Shown in pieces: positions 55,231-63,774 of a DNA stretch of 64,000 nt. A program made the translations under genes and the position numbers. Source of the DNA: Helicobacter japonicus (GTDB taxonomy: Bacteria; Campylobacterota; Campylobacteria; Campylobacterales; Helicobacteraceae); contig NZ_JRMQ02000008.1 in the NCBI RefSeq assembly GCF_000762845.2, positions 19,479-83,478 of the forward strand, read 5' to 3'. Under the pieces are notes generated by a model that had not been told where the DNA came from, searched no databases, and saw only the letters and a program-made list of their open reading frames with translations. Position 1 is the first letter of the stretch. Every line of letters begins with the position of its first letter.

Positions 55231-56682
55231 GTGAAAAAAACGCTTATCATTGCACAAGGCGATATTGCAAAAATTTTTCTTGATACAATTTTGGACAAAT
55301 ATTTCAGTAATGATTATTATATTGTCGTTACAAAAGATATGTGCTATATCCCCGATAGTGTGCCTAGTTCCTTTGAATTTCATCATTTTGATTACACTTC
55401 TTCTTTTCGATTATCTCAACTTGTAACAAAAGACATTGAGAATATTTTTCTTGTGCTTGAAGATAAAAAAGAAGTGGTTGCTACTTATGAAATTACGCGT
55501 GCATTAAGTAAGAAGGCGCACATTGTGATTATGCTTGACGAACAGAGACAAACTGCACAAATGGCACAAGATAATAACCTGCTTGTGTTAAATGAAAAAT
55601 TGATTCTCTCAAATAAATTTATTGAGCGTCTGCCTAATATCCCATTTATCCCGCGTAGCTTTGGTTTAGGGCAGGGCGAGATTATGCAAGTGAGTGTGCC
55701 AAATGGTAGTATTTTTACTTATCGGCATATTGGTTCTATTGAGCAAAAAAATTGGTGTATTGTTGGAATTTACAGGGGTGGAGAACTATTGTTGAGCAAA
55801 CATTTTCTTGTTATCCAACCAAATGATAGCCTTTTAATTGCTGGCGACCCAAAAATATTGAATGATGTATATGTGCAGATAAAAAGTGAGATAGGGCAAT
55901 TTCCTTCACCCTTTGGGCGTGATATTTTTCTCTATGTGGATATGTCTCTCTCAAATGAACATAGAATCCTATGTGATGTGCAAGACGCACTTTATTTAAA
56001 TGAAAAGCTCAAGAATAATAAGCTTTTTATCTATATTCTTAATCCTTCAAATTTTACCTTTCTTGATAAACTGAAAAATTTAGAATCTGAAAGTGTGCGA
56101 GTAAGAGTGGATTATAGCAATACAAGTTTTAAGGAGAGAATTGCCACAGATTCACAAAAACGTTTTGGACTAGTGATTATTAATCAAGATATTTTTACTT
56201 CACGCAAAAATCGCAGAGTGCTTTTTGACCTCTCAATTCCTGTGCTAAAAACCGGCTGGGAACACGTGGAAGATTGCAAGCAAAGTTTTGTAGTGCTAAG
56301 TGAAAATATGGGAAATATAGAAAATGTTACTTCTGTGATATTTGATGTATCTAAGCAACTTCAACTTGACCTTGATGTATATGATTATGACACAGATGCG
56401 TCTTATCACGATGAGATTGTGAGTCGGTATGAAGAGTGCGCACGTATTTTTAAGCGCACGATAAATCTTATACAAACAGATTCAAAAAATCCTATTTTAT
56501 ATTTGCAAGATAGTTTTATGTCATATATGTGTTTTGTGCCATTTGAGCGAAGTATATCACGCACAAAAACATTTTCTTTTTTCTCCACAGATGCATATAA
56601 AATTATGTCGATGAATAATAAAAATCCACAAATTTTTATTCCCCTTTCTCAAGAAAATAAAGGAAAAACAAAAGGAAAATAA
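55231..56682 (+). CDS. COG3400-type protein with TrkA-C domain
   Basis: A 483-residue cytoplasmic protein. The start (KKTLIIAQGDIAKIFLDTIL) suggests a TrkA-N-like Rossmann unit without the usual glycine-rich GxGxxG; a TrkA-C-like domain lies at about 140-215 (GEIMQVSVPNGS to PNDSLLIAGDP). The rest is family-specific. The same gene precedes aroB in H. pylori and is conserved in Campylobacterota. A link to ion-channel or MscS control is conceivable because mscS follows aroB, but this is a guess. The GTG start at 55231 is the first good one. The last base overlaps the first base of aroB. Confidence 0.65.
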   Translation: MKKTLIIAQGDIAKIFLDTILDKYFSNDYYIVVTKDMCYIPDSVPSSFEFHHFDYTSSFRLSQLVTKDIENIFLVLEDKKEVVATYEITRALSKKAHIVIMLDEQRQTAQMAQDNNLLVLNEKLILSNKFIERLPNIPFIPRSFGLGQGEIMQVSVPNGSIFTYRHIGSIEQKNWCIVGIYRGGELLLSKHFLVIQPNDSLLIAGDPKILNDVYVQIKSEIGQFPSPFGRDIFLYVDMSLSNEHRILCDVQDALYLNEKLKNNKLFIYILNPSNFTFLDKLKNLESESVRVRVDYSNTSFKERIATDSQKRFGLVIINQDIFTSRKNRRVLFDLSIPVLKTGWEHVEDCKQSFVVLSENMGNIENVTSVIFDVSKQLQLDLDVYDYDTDASYHDEIVSRYEECARIFKRTINLIQTDSKNPILYLQDSFMSYMCFVPFERSISRTKTFSFFSTDAYKIMSMNNKNPQIFIPLSQENKGKTKGK

Positions 56683-57743
56683 TGAATAAAACAATACAGA
56701 TTCAAACCAAAAGCACACAATACCCTATTTACATCGGCACATTACCACAAATAGAATCTCCTCACAAGGTGCTTATCGTCTCAAATCCTAAAGTTGCTGG
56801 TTTTTATCTTAGGCAAGTGCTAGAGCGTATTATCGCACCTGAAGTATATGTGTGTATCGTGCCTGATGGAGAGCAATACAAAAATATGCAGAGCGTGGAG
56901 TATATACTTGAATGCGCTTTTTCTCATCGGCTTGATAGAAAATCTTTAATGATTGCTTTAGGTGGAGGTGTGATAGGCGATATGGTGGGCTTTGTGAGTG
57001 GTATTTATCAACGTGGTATTGATTTTATTCAGATTCCAACAACCTTGCTTGCACAAGTCGATGCTTCTGTGGGTGGGAAAACAGGGGTTAATAATGCCTT
57101 CGGTAAGAATCTCATAGGACTTTTTCATCAGCCAAAAGCTGTGTATATTGACCCTGCTATGCTTACTACCTTGCCAAATAGAGAGTTTGGTGCAGGAGTG
57201 GCAGAGATTGTTAAAATGGCGGTGTGTTTTGATAAGACATTTTTTGATAGCCTTCTTGCACGGAAACTTTCATTGCAAGATATGGAATCTTTGAGTGAAG
57301 CTATTGCCAAAAGTGTGGAGATAAAAGCGCGTGTGGTTAATGCCGATGAAAAGGAGCAGGGCATTCGGGCTGCGCTTAATTATGGACATACTTTCGGGCA
57401 CGTGATAGAAAATCTCACGCAATATGAGCAATTTTTGCACGGAGAAGCTGTAAGTATAGGTATGTGTATGGCAAATACTCTTGCTTGTGAGCTAGGATTA
57501 CTTTCTCAAGAGCAATGCCAAAGCATAAAACAACTGCTTTCAAGCTATAATCTCCCAACGCATTTTGCTTTTGAAAATGCGCAAGGTTTTTATGAGAAAT
57601 TTTATCTTGATAAGAAAAGCACAGATTCTCGAATTATGTTTATTTTGCCTCAAGGTATTGGTGATGTAAAGTTTTGTAATGATGTGCCTAAAGATGTGGT
57701 CTTAAGGGTGCTTAAAAAATGTGGTGATTATGATGAAAACTAG
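56682..57743 (+). CDS. aroB: 3-dehydroquinate synthase
   Basis: The second enzyme of the shikimate pathway, using NAD and a divalent metal. The NAD-binding block LGGGVIGDMVGFVSGIYQRG is at about 90-109; the catalytic and metal-binding residues are in GKTGVN, EIVKMAV and the RAALNYGHTFGHVIE block (about 228-242). At 353 residues the length is normal. It begins on the last base of the COG3400 gene and overlaps the mscS start, so the three are tightly coupled. Confidence 0.96.
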   Translation: MNKTIQIQTKSTQYPIYIGTLPQIESPHKVLIVSNPKVAGFYLRQVLERIIAPEVYVCIVPDGEQYKNMQSVEYILECAFSHRLDRKSLMIALGGGVIGDMVGFVSGIYQRGIDFIQIPTTLLAQVDASVGGKTGVNNAFGKNLIGLFHQPKAVYIDPAMLTTLPNREFGAGVAEIVKMAVCFDKTFFDSLLARKLSLQDMESLSEAIAKSVEIKARVVNADEKEQGIRAALNYGHTFGHVIENLTQYEQFLHGEAVSIGMCMANTLACELGLLSQEQCQSIKQLLSSYNLPTHFAFENAQGFYEKFYLDKKSTDSRIMFILPQGIGDVKFCNDVPKDVVLRVLKKCGDYDEN

Positions 57744-59310
57744 AATCTTCTCTTTCATTTTACTTTTTTTTTGTGTGCAATTAGTAGCATTAGAAAGTGC
57801 GCAATCACTTGATAAGCAAATAGAAGATATTGATAAGCAACTCGAAGCAAGTCATAATGTGTGGCTTAAACATTATATGAGTTTGCAAAATTATAATGAG
57901 CTAACAGATGAGATAAATGGCATTCAGCAGGAGATTCAATCACTTGCAAATCCGCCTCGCTCTCTTACGCATCGTTTGGAGACATTACAAAGGCAGCAAG
58001 ATCTCCTCAAAGATTATGCAAAAGAGCCTTATAAAGCCTTACTAGAAACTAAAAATATAGAAGAAGTGCCACAAATTACAAATCCTTTTTTGATACTTAC
58101 AGGTTATTCATTTCTTAAAATTCTCAAAGAACAGCAAGATGTGCTTAAGGCAAATGATGAGAGTTTGCAGAATCTACTTGATATGGTGCGTAAAAAATAT
58201 AGGCTTTTGCTTGAACTTGGTTTTGTAGATAAATCCCTTGAAGTAGCAAATGCTATCGCTTCTACACAGCGAATGATTGAAGAGCTTGAAGGTGCGCAAA
58301 AAATCTTAGCAACTTCTCTTGATATTTATGCGCAAGAGAGTGAAAATATTAGCACAAAGATTATGTCGCAAATTCAAAATCAAATTGTCAAAATCGTGTA
58401 TGTCAGCGTGGCTGTGCTTATTACAATTTTATTAGCCTTTTTGCTTAAACTTACTTTGCGTAAATATATCCTTGATACAGATAGAATCTACACTGCAAGT
58501 AAGGTGATTAATGTCTTAAATATCACCATTATCGCGCTGATTTTGCTTTTTAGTTATATGGAGAATGTAACCTATCTCGTAGCGATTTTAGGTTTTGCCT
58601 CTGCTGGTTTAGCCATTGCAATGAAAGATTTATTTATGAGTGTGCTCGGCTGGTTTGTCATTGTGTTGGGGGGTAGCGTGCATGTAGGTGATAGGGTGCG
58701 AGTAGTGAAGGATAATAGCATATATGTGGGTGATGTGCTTGATATTTCTATGCTAAGAATCACACTTTTTGAAGATGTAACACTCACAAGTTATAGAGAA
58801 AATCGCCGTGCTGGACGTATTATTTTTGTGCCAAATAATTTTATTTTTACCACAATGTTTGCAAACTATACACACGGAGGGCTTAAAACAGTGTGGGACG
58901 GGATAGATTTTAGTATTACTTTTGATAGTAATTACAAAAAAGCACTAAAAATTGCCACAGACACAGGCAAAAAATATGCCAAAGGCTATACGGAAATGGT
59001 GCGTCAGCAAGTGTATCGTATGCGAGATAAATATTCTTTGCGTAATCCTAATCTTGAAGTGCGGAGTTATTGTATGATTGAACCAAATGGATTTAGAATC
59101 TCACTTTGGTATCAGACAAATGCCTATGCTACACTTGGTTTGCGTAGCACGATTTCAGGGGAAATTATTGAGCAGATTCTCAAAGAAGATGATATACATA
59201 TTGCATATCCCACACATAAGGTTGTTGCTAGTGGAGGCGATGGCATAGGTCAAGCTACACAAGAGTCAAGGGCACTACTTGGTGGAGCACTAGGACAAAT
59301 GGAATCCTAA
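57730..59310 (+). CDS. MscS-family mechanosensitive channel
   Basis: A small-conductance mechanosensitive channel homologue of 526 residues. A signal peptide (MMKTRIFSFILLFFCVQLVAL) is followed by a coiled periplasmic region (about 25-210), then membrane helices at about 215-310; the pore helix region ILGFASAGLAIAMKDLF with small residues lies at about 283-299. The cytoplasmic beta domain begins at GSVHVGDRVRV. ATG 57730 and ATG 57733 both start inside the last codons of aroB; the exact one is uncertain. Osmotic protection is inferred from the family. Confidence 0.88.
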   Translation: MMKTRIFSFILLFFCVQLVALESAQSLDKQIEDIDKQLEASHNVWLKHYMSLQNYNELTDEINGIQQEIQSLANPPRSLTHRLETLQRQQDLLKDYAKEPYKALLETKNIEEVPQITNPFLILTGYSFLKILKEQQDVLKANDESLQNLLDMVRKKYRLLLELGFVDKSLEVANAIASTQRMIEELEGAQKILATSLDIYAQESENISTKIMSQIQNQIVKIVYVSVAVLITILLAFLLKLTLRKYILDTDRIYTASKVINVLNITIIALILLFSYMENVTYLVAILGFASAGLAIAMKDLFMSVLGWFVIVLGGSVHVGDRVRVVKDNSIYVGDVLDISMLRITLFEDVTLTSYRENRRAGRIIFVPNNFIFTTMFANYTHGGLKTVWDGIDFSITFDSNYKKALKIATDTGKKYAKGYTEMVRQQVYRMRDKYSLRNPNLEVRSYCMIEPNGFRISLWYQTNAYATLGLRSTISGEIIEQILKEDDIHIAYPTHKVVASGGDGIGQATQESRALLGGALGQMES

Positions 59311-59327
59311 AGCGCAAGGATAGGGCT

Positions 59328-60599
59328 TTGAGTAATCAAAAAAGAGTATATTTTAAGACTTTTGGTTGTCGCACGAACCTTTTTGATACGCAAGTAATGA
59401 AAAGCAATTTAGGAACATTTGAATGTGTAGAAGATGAGAATCTTGCTGATGTGATTGTAGTTAATTCTTGCACGGTAACAAATGGTGCAGATTCTGGTGT
59501 GAGAGGTTATCTCAATAAAATGCGCCATTTGCGTAAAAAAGTCTATCTTACAGGCTGTGGCGTAGGCACAAGGGGAGAAGAAATCTTTGCAAATAATCTC
59601 GCTCATAGTGTATTTGCCCATAGTTTTAAAGAATCTATTGGAGATTTTTTGCATAAAGATGAGCGGTTTTTTTACCCTGAAAGCAATGAGAATCATATTG
59701 ATAATACACTTATTGCGCAGTTTTCTGGAAAATCACGCGCATTTTTAAAGATTCAAGAAGGTTGTAATTTTGCGTGTAGTTATTGTATTATCCCCTCTGT
59801 GCGAGGAAAGGCGCGTTCATACCCAAAGGAGAGTATTTTAAGTCAAATCCGCACTTTAAGTGAGAGTGGTATTAGCGAAGTGGTGCTAACGGGCACGAAT
59901 GTAGGGAGCTATGGTGTGGATTTAGATGATTATAATCTTGCCAAACTTATTTGTGATATAAATGCCCTCAATGTTCTTAAACGCTTGCGCATAGGAAGTT
60001 TAGAACCTAGTCAAATTGATAGTGAATTAAAAAATGCGTTGATGTTGCCTTTTGTAGAAAGGCATTTACATATCGCGCTTCAGCACACAAGCAATACAAT
60101 GCTTGATTTGATGAATCGTCATAATCGTGTGGAGAGTGATTTGGCACTTTTTGATGAGTTTGCTCAGCAGGGTTTTTGCTTGGGGAGTGATTTTATCGTA
60201 GGACACCCCGGAGAGAGTGAAGAGCTATGGCAGGAGGCTTTGCATAATTTTAAAAAATTTCCGCTCACACATTTGCACCCTTTTATTTATTCCAAGCGTG
60301 ATGGCACATTTTCAAGCACACTTACTCATCAAGTAAGGGGTGATATTGCAAAAACACGATTACACACATTAAAAGATATTATTGCAGCACATAATATAGA
60401 TTTTAGAAAAGCGCATTATGTGCCTTTAGAGGTGCTATGTGAGAGTAAAATAGAATCCGAAGAGGGCTTTGTATATAGTGGATTAGACCAGTTTTTTAAT
60501 CGTTTTCATTTCACTTCCAACAAGGCAGATTTAGAGGGGCAGTGGCTGAACTTTGAATCTTATGAGATAAGAGAGGAGGGCAATTATGGCAAAATCTAA
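59328..60599 (+). CDS. mtaB: tRNA methylthiotransferase, MtaB family
   Basis: A radical SAM enzyme that adds a methylthio group to t6A at tRNA position 37. The N-terminal UPF0004 domain has its three cluster cysteines Cys14, Cys48 and Cys77, the radical SAM motif is C146-x3-C150-x2-C153 (CNFACSYC), and a shortened TRAM region lies at the C terminus. MtaB rather than MiaB is chosen because of the VYFKTFGCRTN start and 423-residue size. The start is TTG at 59328; the first ATG would remove Cys14. It follows mscS by 17 bases and overlaps ftsH-like by 14 bases. Confidence 0.88.
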   Translation: MSNQKRVYFKTFGCRTNLFDTQVMKSNLGTFECVEDENLADVIVVNSCTVTNGADSGVRGYLNKMRHLRKKVYLTGCGVGTRGEEIFANNLAHSVFAHSFKESIGDFLHKDERFFYPESNENHIDNTLIAQFSGKSRAFLKIQEGCNFACSYCIIPSVRGKARSYPKESILSQIRTLSESGISEVVLTGTNVGSYGVDLDDYNLAKLICDINALNVLKRLRIGSLEPSQIDSELKNALMLPFVERHLHIALQHTSNTMLDLMNRHNRVESDLALFDEFAQQGFCLGSDFIVGHPGESEELWQEALHNFKKFPLTHLHPFIYSKRDGTFSSTLTHQVRGDIAKTRLHTLKDIIAAHNIDFRKAHYVPLEVLCESKIESEEGFVYSGLDQFFNRFHFTSNKADLEGQWLNFESYEIREEGNYGKI

Positions 60600-62253
60600 A
60601 AGTCTTATTATCGGTGTTTTGTGCGTAGGCATTGTAGTTATTTTGCTTATTGTGATGGCAATGCGTGATAATACACAGCTTCTAAGCGCACAAGAAGCAC
60701 AATCTTTGCTTACAAGTGAAGAGGTGCGTGATGTGAGTGTGGATAATGATTATATATATTTTGTAGTAAAAGATACACCCTATAAAGTCTATCTCTATTC
60801 ACTTCCACCAAAACTATGGAGCTATGAACTTCCTATTAATGTTAAAAGCGCACCTATTTTTGGGGATATTTTGGGTGAGATTGGTATTGTTGTCCTTGTG
60901 CTTTTGGTGCTAAGTGTGCTTATTCAAGCTGTGCAATCGCGCAAAAGGATTCTCAAAATACCTCAAAAACAGCAAAATGATATTATGCGTGAGAGTGAAA
61001 TACCTTTTACAGAATCTTCATATATGCCTATGAGCAGTTCTGTGCGCTTTAAAGATGTGGCGGGGATTAGTGAGGTAAAAGAAGAACTTGTAGAAATTAT
61101 TGATTATTTAAAAAATCCTAAACATTATCAAGATTTGGGCATTACTTTGCCTAAGGGTGTGCTATTAGTGGGACCACCAGGTGTAGGTAAAACGATGATA
61201 GCTAAGGCTGTGGCTGGTGAAGCTGCTGTGCCATTTTTTTATCAAAGTGGTTCAAGTTTTGTGCAAATTTATGTCGGTATGGGCGCAAAACGCGTAAGGG
61301 AACTTTTTGCACGAGCAAAGGCAAGAGCACCAAGCATTATTTTTATTGATGAAATTGATGCAGTGGGCAAAGCACGTGGAAATACGCGTAGCGATGAGAG
61401 AGAAGCCACACTCAATCAGCTTTTAACCGAAATGGACGGCTTTGAAGATTCGAGTGGTGTGATTGTGATAGCTGCGACAAATAAAATGGAAGTGCTTGAT
61501 GAAGCGTTGTTAAGAAGCGGGCGATTTGATAGGCGCATTTATGTGGAGTTACCAAATTTACAAGAAAGGGAGCATATTTTGGGGCTATATCTTAAGGATA
61601 AAAAGCACGAATTAGATATAGAAGAAGTCGCGCGTTTGTGCGTGGGCTTTAGCGGTGCAGCTCTTGCTTCGCTTGTAAATGAATCTGCACTTAATGCTTT
61701 AAGACGCAAGTCAAATGTGATTCAAAAAGAGGATATTCTCGCCACTAAGGACAAAGTGCTTACAGGTAAGAAAAAGGCATTAAGTTTGAATGAGAAAGAA
61801 AAAGAGATTCTTGCACTTTATCAGTCAGCAAAGGCACTAAGTGCATATTGGCTTGAGGTAGATTTTGATAAAATTGGGCTTGTGAGTGAAAGTTTTAGGC
61901 AGATTGATAAAGAGCTTACAAGCAAGCAAGAACTTATGAGTAAGATTAAAGTTGCTTTAAGTGGAAATATTGCTGTGGAATGTATTTATAAACAGACTTT
62001 TAGTAATGCAAAAGAAGATATTTTAAGCGCAAAAGAAATTGCTACGCAAATGTGTGAGCAATATGGTATGGGTGAGCGACTTTTAAGTGATAGTAGTGAT
62101 ATAGCTCATATTTTAGAGCAAGCACAAAAAGAAATGCGAGAGTTTATTATTAATTCAAAAGCTGTGCTTTTACAAATATCTCGTGCTTTGCAAGAAAGAG
62201 AACGTTTAAGTAAAGATGAGATACAAGAGATATATGAAAGCATACACAAATAA
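60586..62253 (+). CDS. FtsH-like membrane AAA ATPase with lost zinc-protease motif
   Basis: Two N-terminal membrane segments (about 6-26 and 98-116) flank a periplasmic domain, as in FtsH. The AAA module is intact: Walker A at 196-203 (GPPGVGKT), Walker B at 251-258 (IIFIDEID), and the second region of homology with RRIYVE near 316-321. In the C-terminal region the HEAGH zinc site of FtsH is replaced by QSAKA at 413-417, so proteolysis should be impossible. The 555 residues are shorter than FtsH. H. pylori has a similar second FtsH-like gene after the methylthiotransferase, so this is a conserved pseudoprotease. Role: perhaps an adaptor or unfoldase. Confidence 0.88.
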   Translation: MAKSKSLIIGVLCVGIVVILLIVMAMRDNTQLLSAQEAQSLLTSEEVRDVSVDNDYIYFVVKDTPYKVYLYSLPPKLWSYELPINVKSAPIFGDILGEIGIVVLVLLVLSVLIQAVQSRKRILKIPQKQQNDIMRESEIPFTESSYMPMSSSVRFKDVAGISEVKEELVEIIDYLKNPKHYQDLGITLPKGVLLVGPPGVGKTMIAKAVAGEAAVPFFYQSGSSFVQIYVGMGAKRVRELFARAKARAPSIIFIDEIDAVGKARGNTRSDEREATLNQLLTEMDGFEDSSGVIVIAATNKMEVLDEALLRSGRFDRRIYVELPNLQEREHILGLYLKDKKHELDIEEVARLCVGFSGAALASLVNESALNALRRKSNVIQKEDILATKDKVLTGKKKALSLNEKEKEILALYQSAKALSAYWLEVDFDKIGLVSESFRQIDKELTSKQELMSKIKVALSGNIAVECIYKQTFSNAKEDILSAKEIATQMCEQYGMGERLLSDSSDIAHILEQAQKEMREFIINSKAVLLQISRALQERERLSKDEIQEIYESIHK

Positions 62254-62620
62254 GAATCTTGCATTATCTGTGATTGACTGGATTCTTGACCTCTATGCTG
62301 CTAATCCTTATGTAATTATAGGTCATAGCAATGGGGGGGTGTGGCAAGATAGAGAGTTTCTTAGCACTCAAAGTGCAATTAATAAGGCATTAGAGAGGAT
62401 TTCTTCTTATCAAAGGTTGCAGAATCTTGTGCTTATTGCTCCACCACCTTGTATTTTGGAATTAAAGCAATCTCTGCATTTTTTGGATTCTCAAGGTGTA
62501 AAAATTGATATATATATAGGTGAAAAAGAGTGCGAATCAAGGGCAATTCTAGAATCTTTATGTGCTTGTAGCGTGGTGAGATTCTACAAAAATATTTCTT
62601 TTACTCATTGCGTTTCATAA
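62234..62620 (+). CDS. short alpha/beta-hydrolase-like protein, possibly a BioV-type esterase remnant
   Basis: The ATG at 62234 lies inside the end of the ftsH-like gene and gives 128 residues. A nucleophile-elbow sequence IIGHSNGG is near residue 35, then LVLIAPP near residue 78 and a GVKIDIYIGEKE strand before a late histidine, as expected for an alpha/beta-hydrolase. The order and the final part recall Helicobacter BioV, the pimeloyl-ACP methyl ester esterase of biotin synthesis, but about 40 residues of the usual length are missing and the N-terminal strands are short. A G7 run falls exactly in the nucleophile elbow. It may be decayed. Confidence 0.4.
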   Translation: MKAYTNKNLALSVIDWILDLYAANPYVIIGHSNGGVWQDREFLSTQSAINKALERISSYQRLQNLVLIAPPPCILELKQSLHFLDSQGVKIDIYIGEKECESRAILESLCACSVVRFYKNISFTHCVS

Positions 62621-62756
62621 AATGTAGTTTTTGTTAAGAATAAGTGTTTTTCTCCTATTTTTTATTATCATTATAATGCTCTATAATGCGTTGGTTCTGT
62701 ATATATACAAGTCTTGGTTTTTCATATTTTGTTTGTATGTATGGAGATTTTTTAAC

Positions 62757-63563
62757 TTATTGCTTTAATTTTTTATAATAGAGTTTATTGCCACTTGTCA
62801 TAAGTTCTTTAGCTTCATTGACAAGGAGAATTTTTGTTGCGACTTTTTGCCTTATTGCTTCATTAATAGTTTGAATTTTACTCTCATAAAGCGAAATTTT
62901 ATTGACAATGGAGTGCATACTTTTTGAAATCTCATTATTGATATTAAGCGGTATTTCAAGTGAAGCTCTAGCGTGTTGCTTTAATAAATCGCGCTCAAAT
63001 TTATACTTATTTTCATAGTTCAAGTTTGGATTATGAAAGTTAAGAGAGTTTTTAAAATCCTCACGCAAGAGATTCCAAAAATCCTTTATATCTTGCTTAC
63101 TCTTGAAATGTAGCTTCTTACGAGAAAATATATTGTTTTTGTTTAAGATAATGTGAATGTGTGGTTTATTTTGATGAGAGTGAATAACACTTACAAACTT
63201 ATATTCAACGAAATTCTTTTTCATTACTTCACTCACAGAGATTTTTAATGCCTCAAGGCTATGTTTATCCACAGCCTCATCAAGTGAAAATGTGAAGTGC
63301 CACGCTTCTTTTGCGTTCTCTTTTGGTGAAAAATCTTTTTGCCAATCATTCATAATATCCTCTAAGCTCACGAGTTCATTATCTTGATTGAGCGCAAATG
63401 TAGATTCAGAATTGCGTATAACATAATTAAGCGCATTCTTAACGCCTTTTCTAGTAGGTGTATTTGGTGGTTTAATGATTTGTTTTCTTGCTATTGCTGC
63501 AAAGTTTAAACCAGAGCTTCTAAAAGACAATATGAAAACAATTATTTGGATAGCAATTATCAC
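62757..63563 (-). CDS. relaxase (MobA/VirD2-like) fragment of a conjugative element
   Basis: The frame has 268 codons. The relaxase signature HSHQNKPHIHIILNKNN at about residues 128-144 supplies the histidine triad that binds the metal at the nicking site. A preceding stretch RKGVKNALNYVIRN at about 38-51 resembles the N-terminal part of the family. The first ~38 residues do not look like a relaxase and are antisense to a VirB2-like frame, so the 5' end is probably truncated and fused to other DNA; the true family region starts near 63449. The C terminus is also short compared with full relaxases. It would nick an origin of transfer if complete. Confidence 0.65.
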   Translation of the reverse strand: MIIAIQIIVFILSFRSSGLNFAAIARKQIIKPPNTPTRKGVKNALNYVIRNSESTFALNQDNELVSLEDIMNDWQKDFSPKENAKEAWHFTFSLDEAVDKHSLEALKISVSEVMKKNFVEYKFVSVIHSHQNKPHIHIILNKNNIFSRKKLHFKSKQDIKDFWNLLREDFKNSLNFHNPNLNYENKYKFERDLLKQHARASLEIPLNINNEISKSMHSIVNKISLYESKIQTINEAIRQKVATKILLVNEAKELMTSGNKLYYKKLKQ

Positions 63564-63612
63564 AGGTGTGCTATGGGGTGTAACTAATAATGGTGTAAGC
63601 GTGTTTCAATGA
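63427..63612 (+). pseudogene. VirB2-like pilin fragment
   Basis: The frame is open from 63427 (after a stop at 63424-63426) to 63612. From the ATG at 63475 it codes MICFLAIAAKFKPELL, a short polar loop and a second hydrophobic stretch (IIWIAIITGVLWGV). Two membrane helices separated by a short basic loop are the VirB2/T4SS-pilin layout. No complete signal peptide is seen, so the gene looks cut at its 5' end near the relaxase. Its stop overlaps the next start (ATGA). Confidence 0.4.
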
Positions 63613-63755
63613 TTGAGATTGATAATTTTAGAGAAATCACAAAAAAGGACAAGGTGTATTTGCCACGCACAAACATAGGCTTAAGTAGAACTTCTTTGCT
63701 TATTGCTCTCATCATACGCTCAAAGATGAAATCAAAAAATATTTTTTACTCATAA
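63609..63755 (+). pseudogene. VirB3-like fragment
   Basis: A 48-codon frame overlapping the VirB2-like piece by four bases, as virB2 and virB3 often do. FREITKKDKVYLPRTNIGLSRTSLLIALI matches the short cytoplasmic start of VirB3-type proteins, after which the expected membrane helix is replaced by a charged tail and a stop. Confidence 0.35.
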
Positions 63756-63774
63756 GGAAGGAATATGTATAGTT

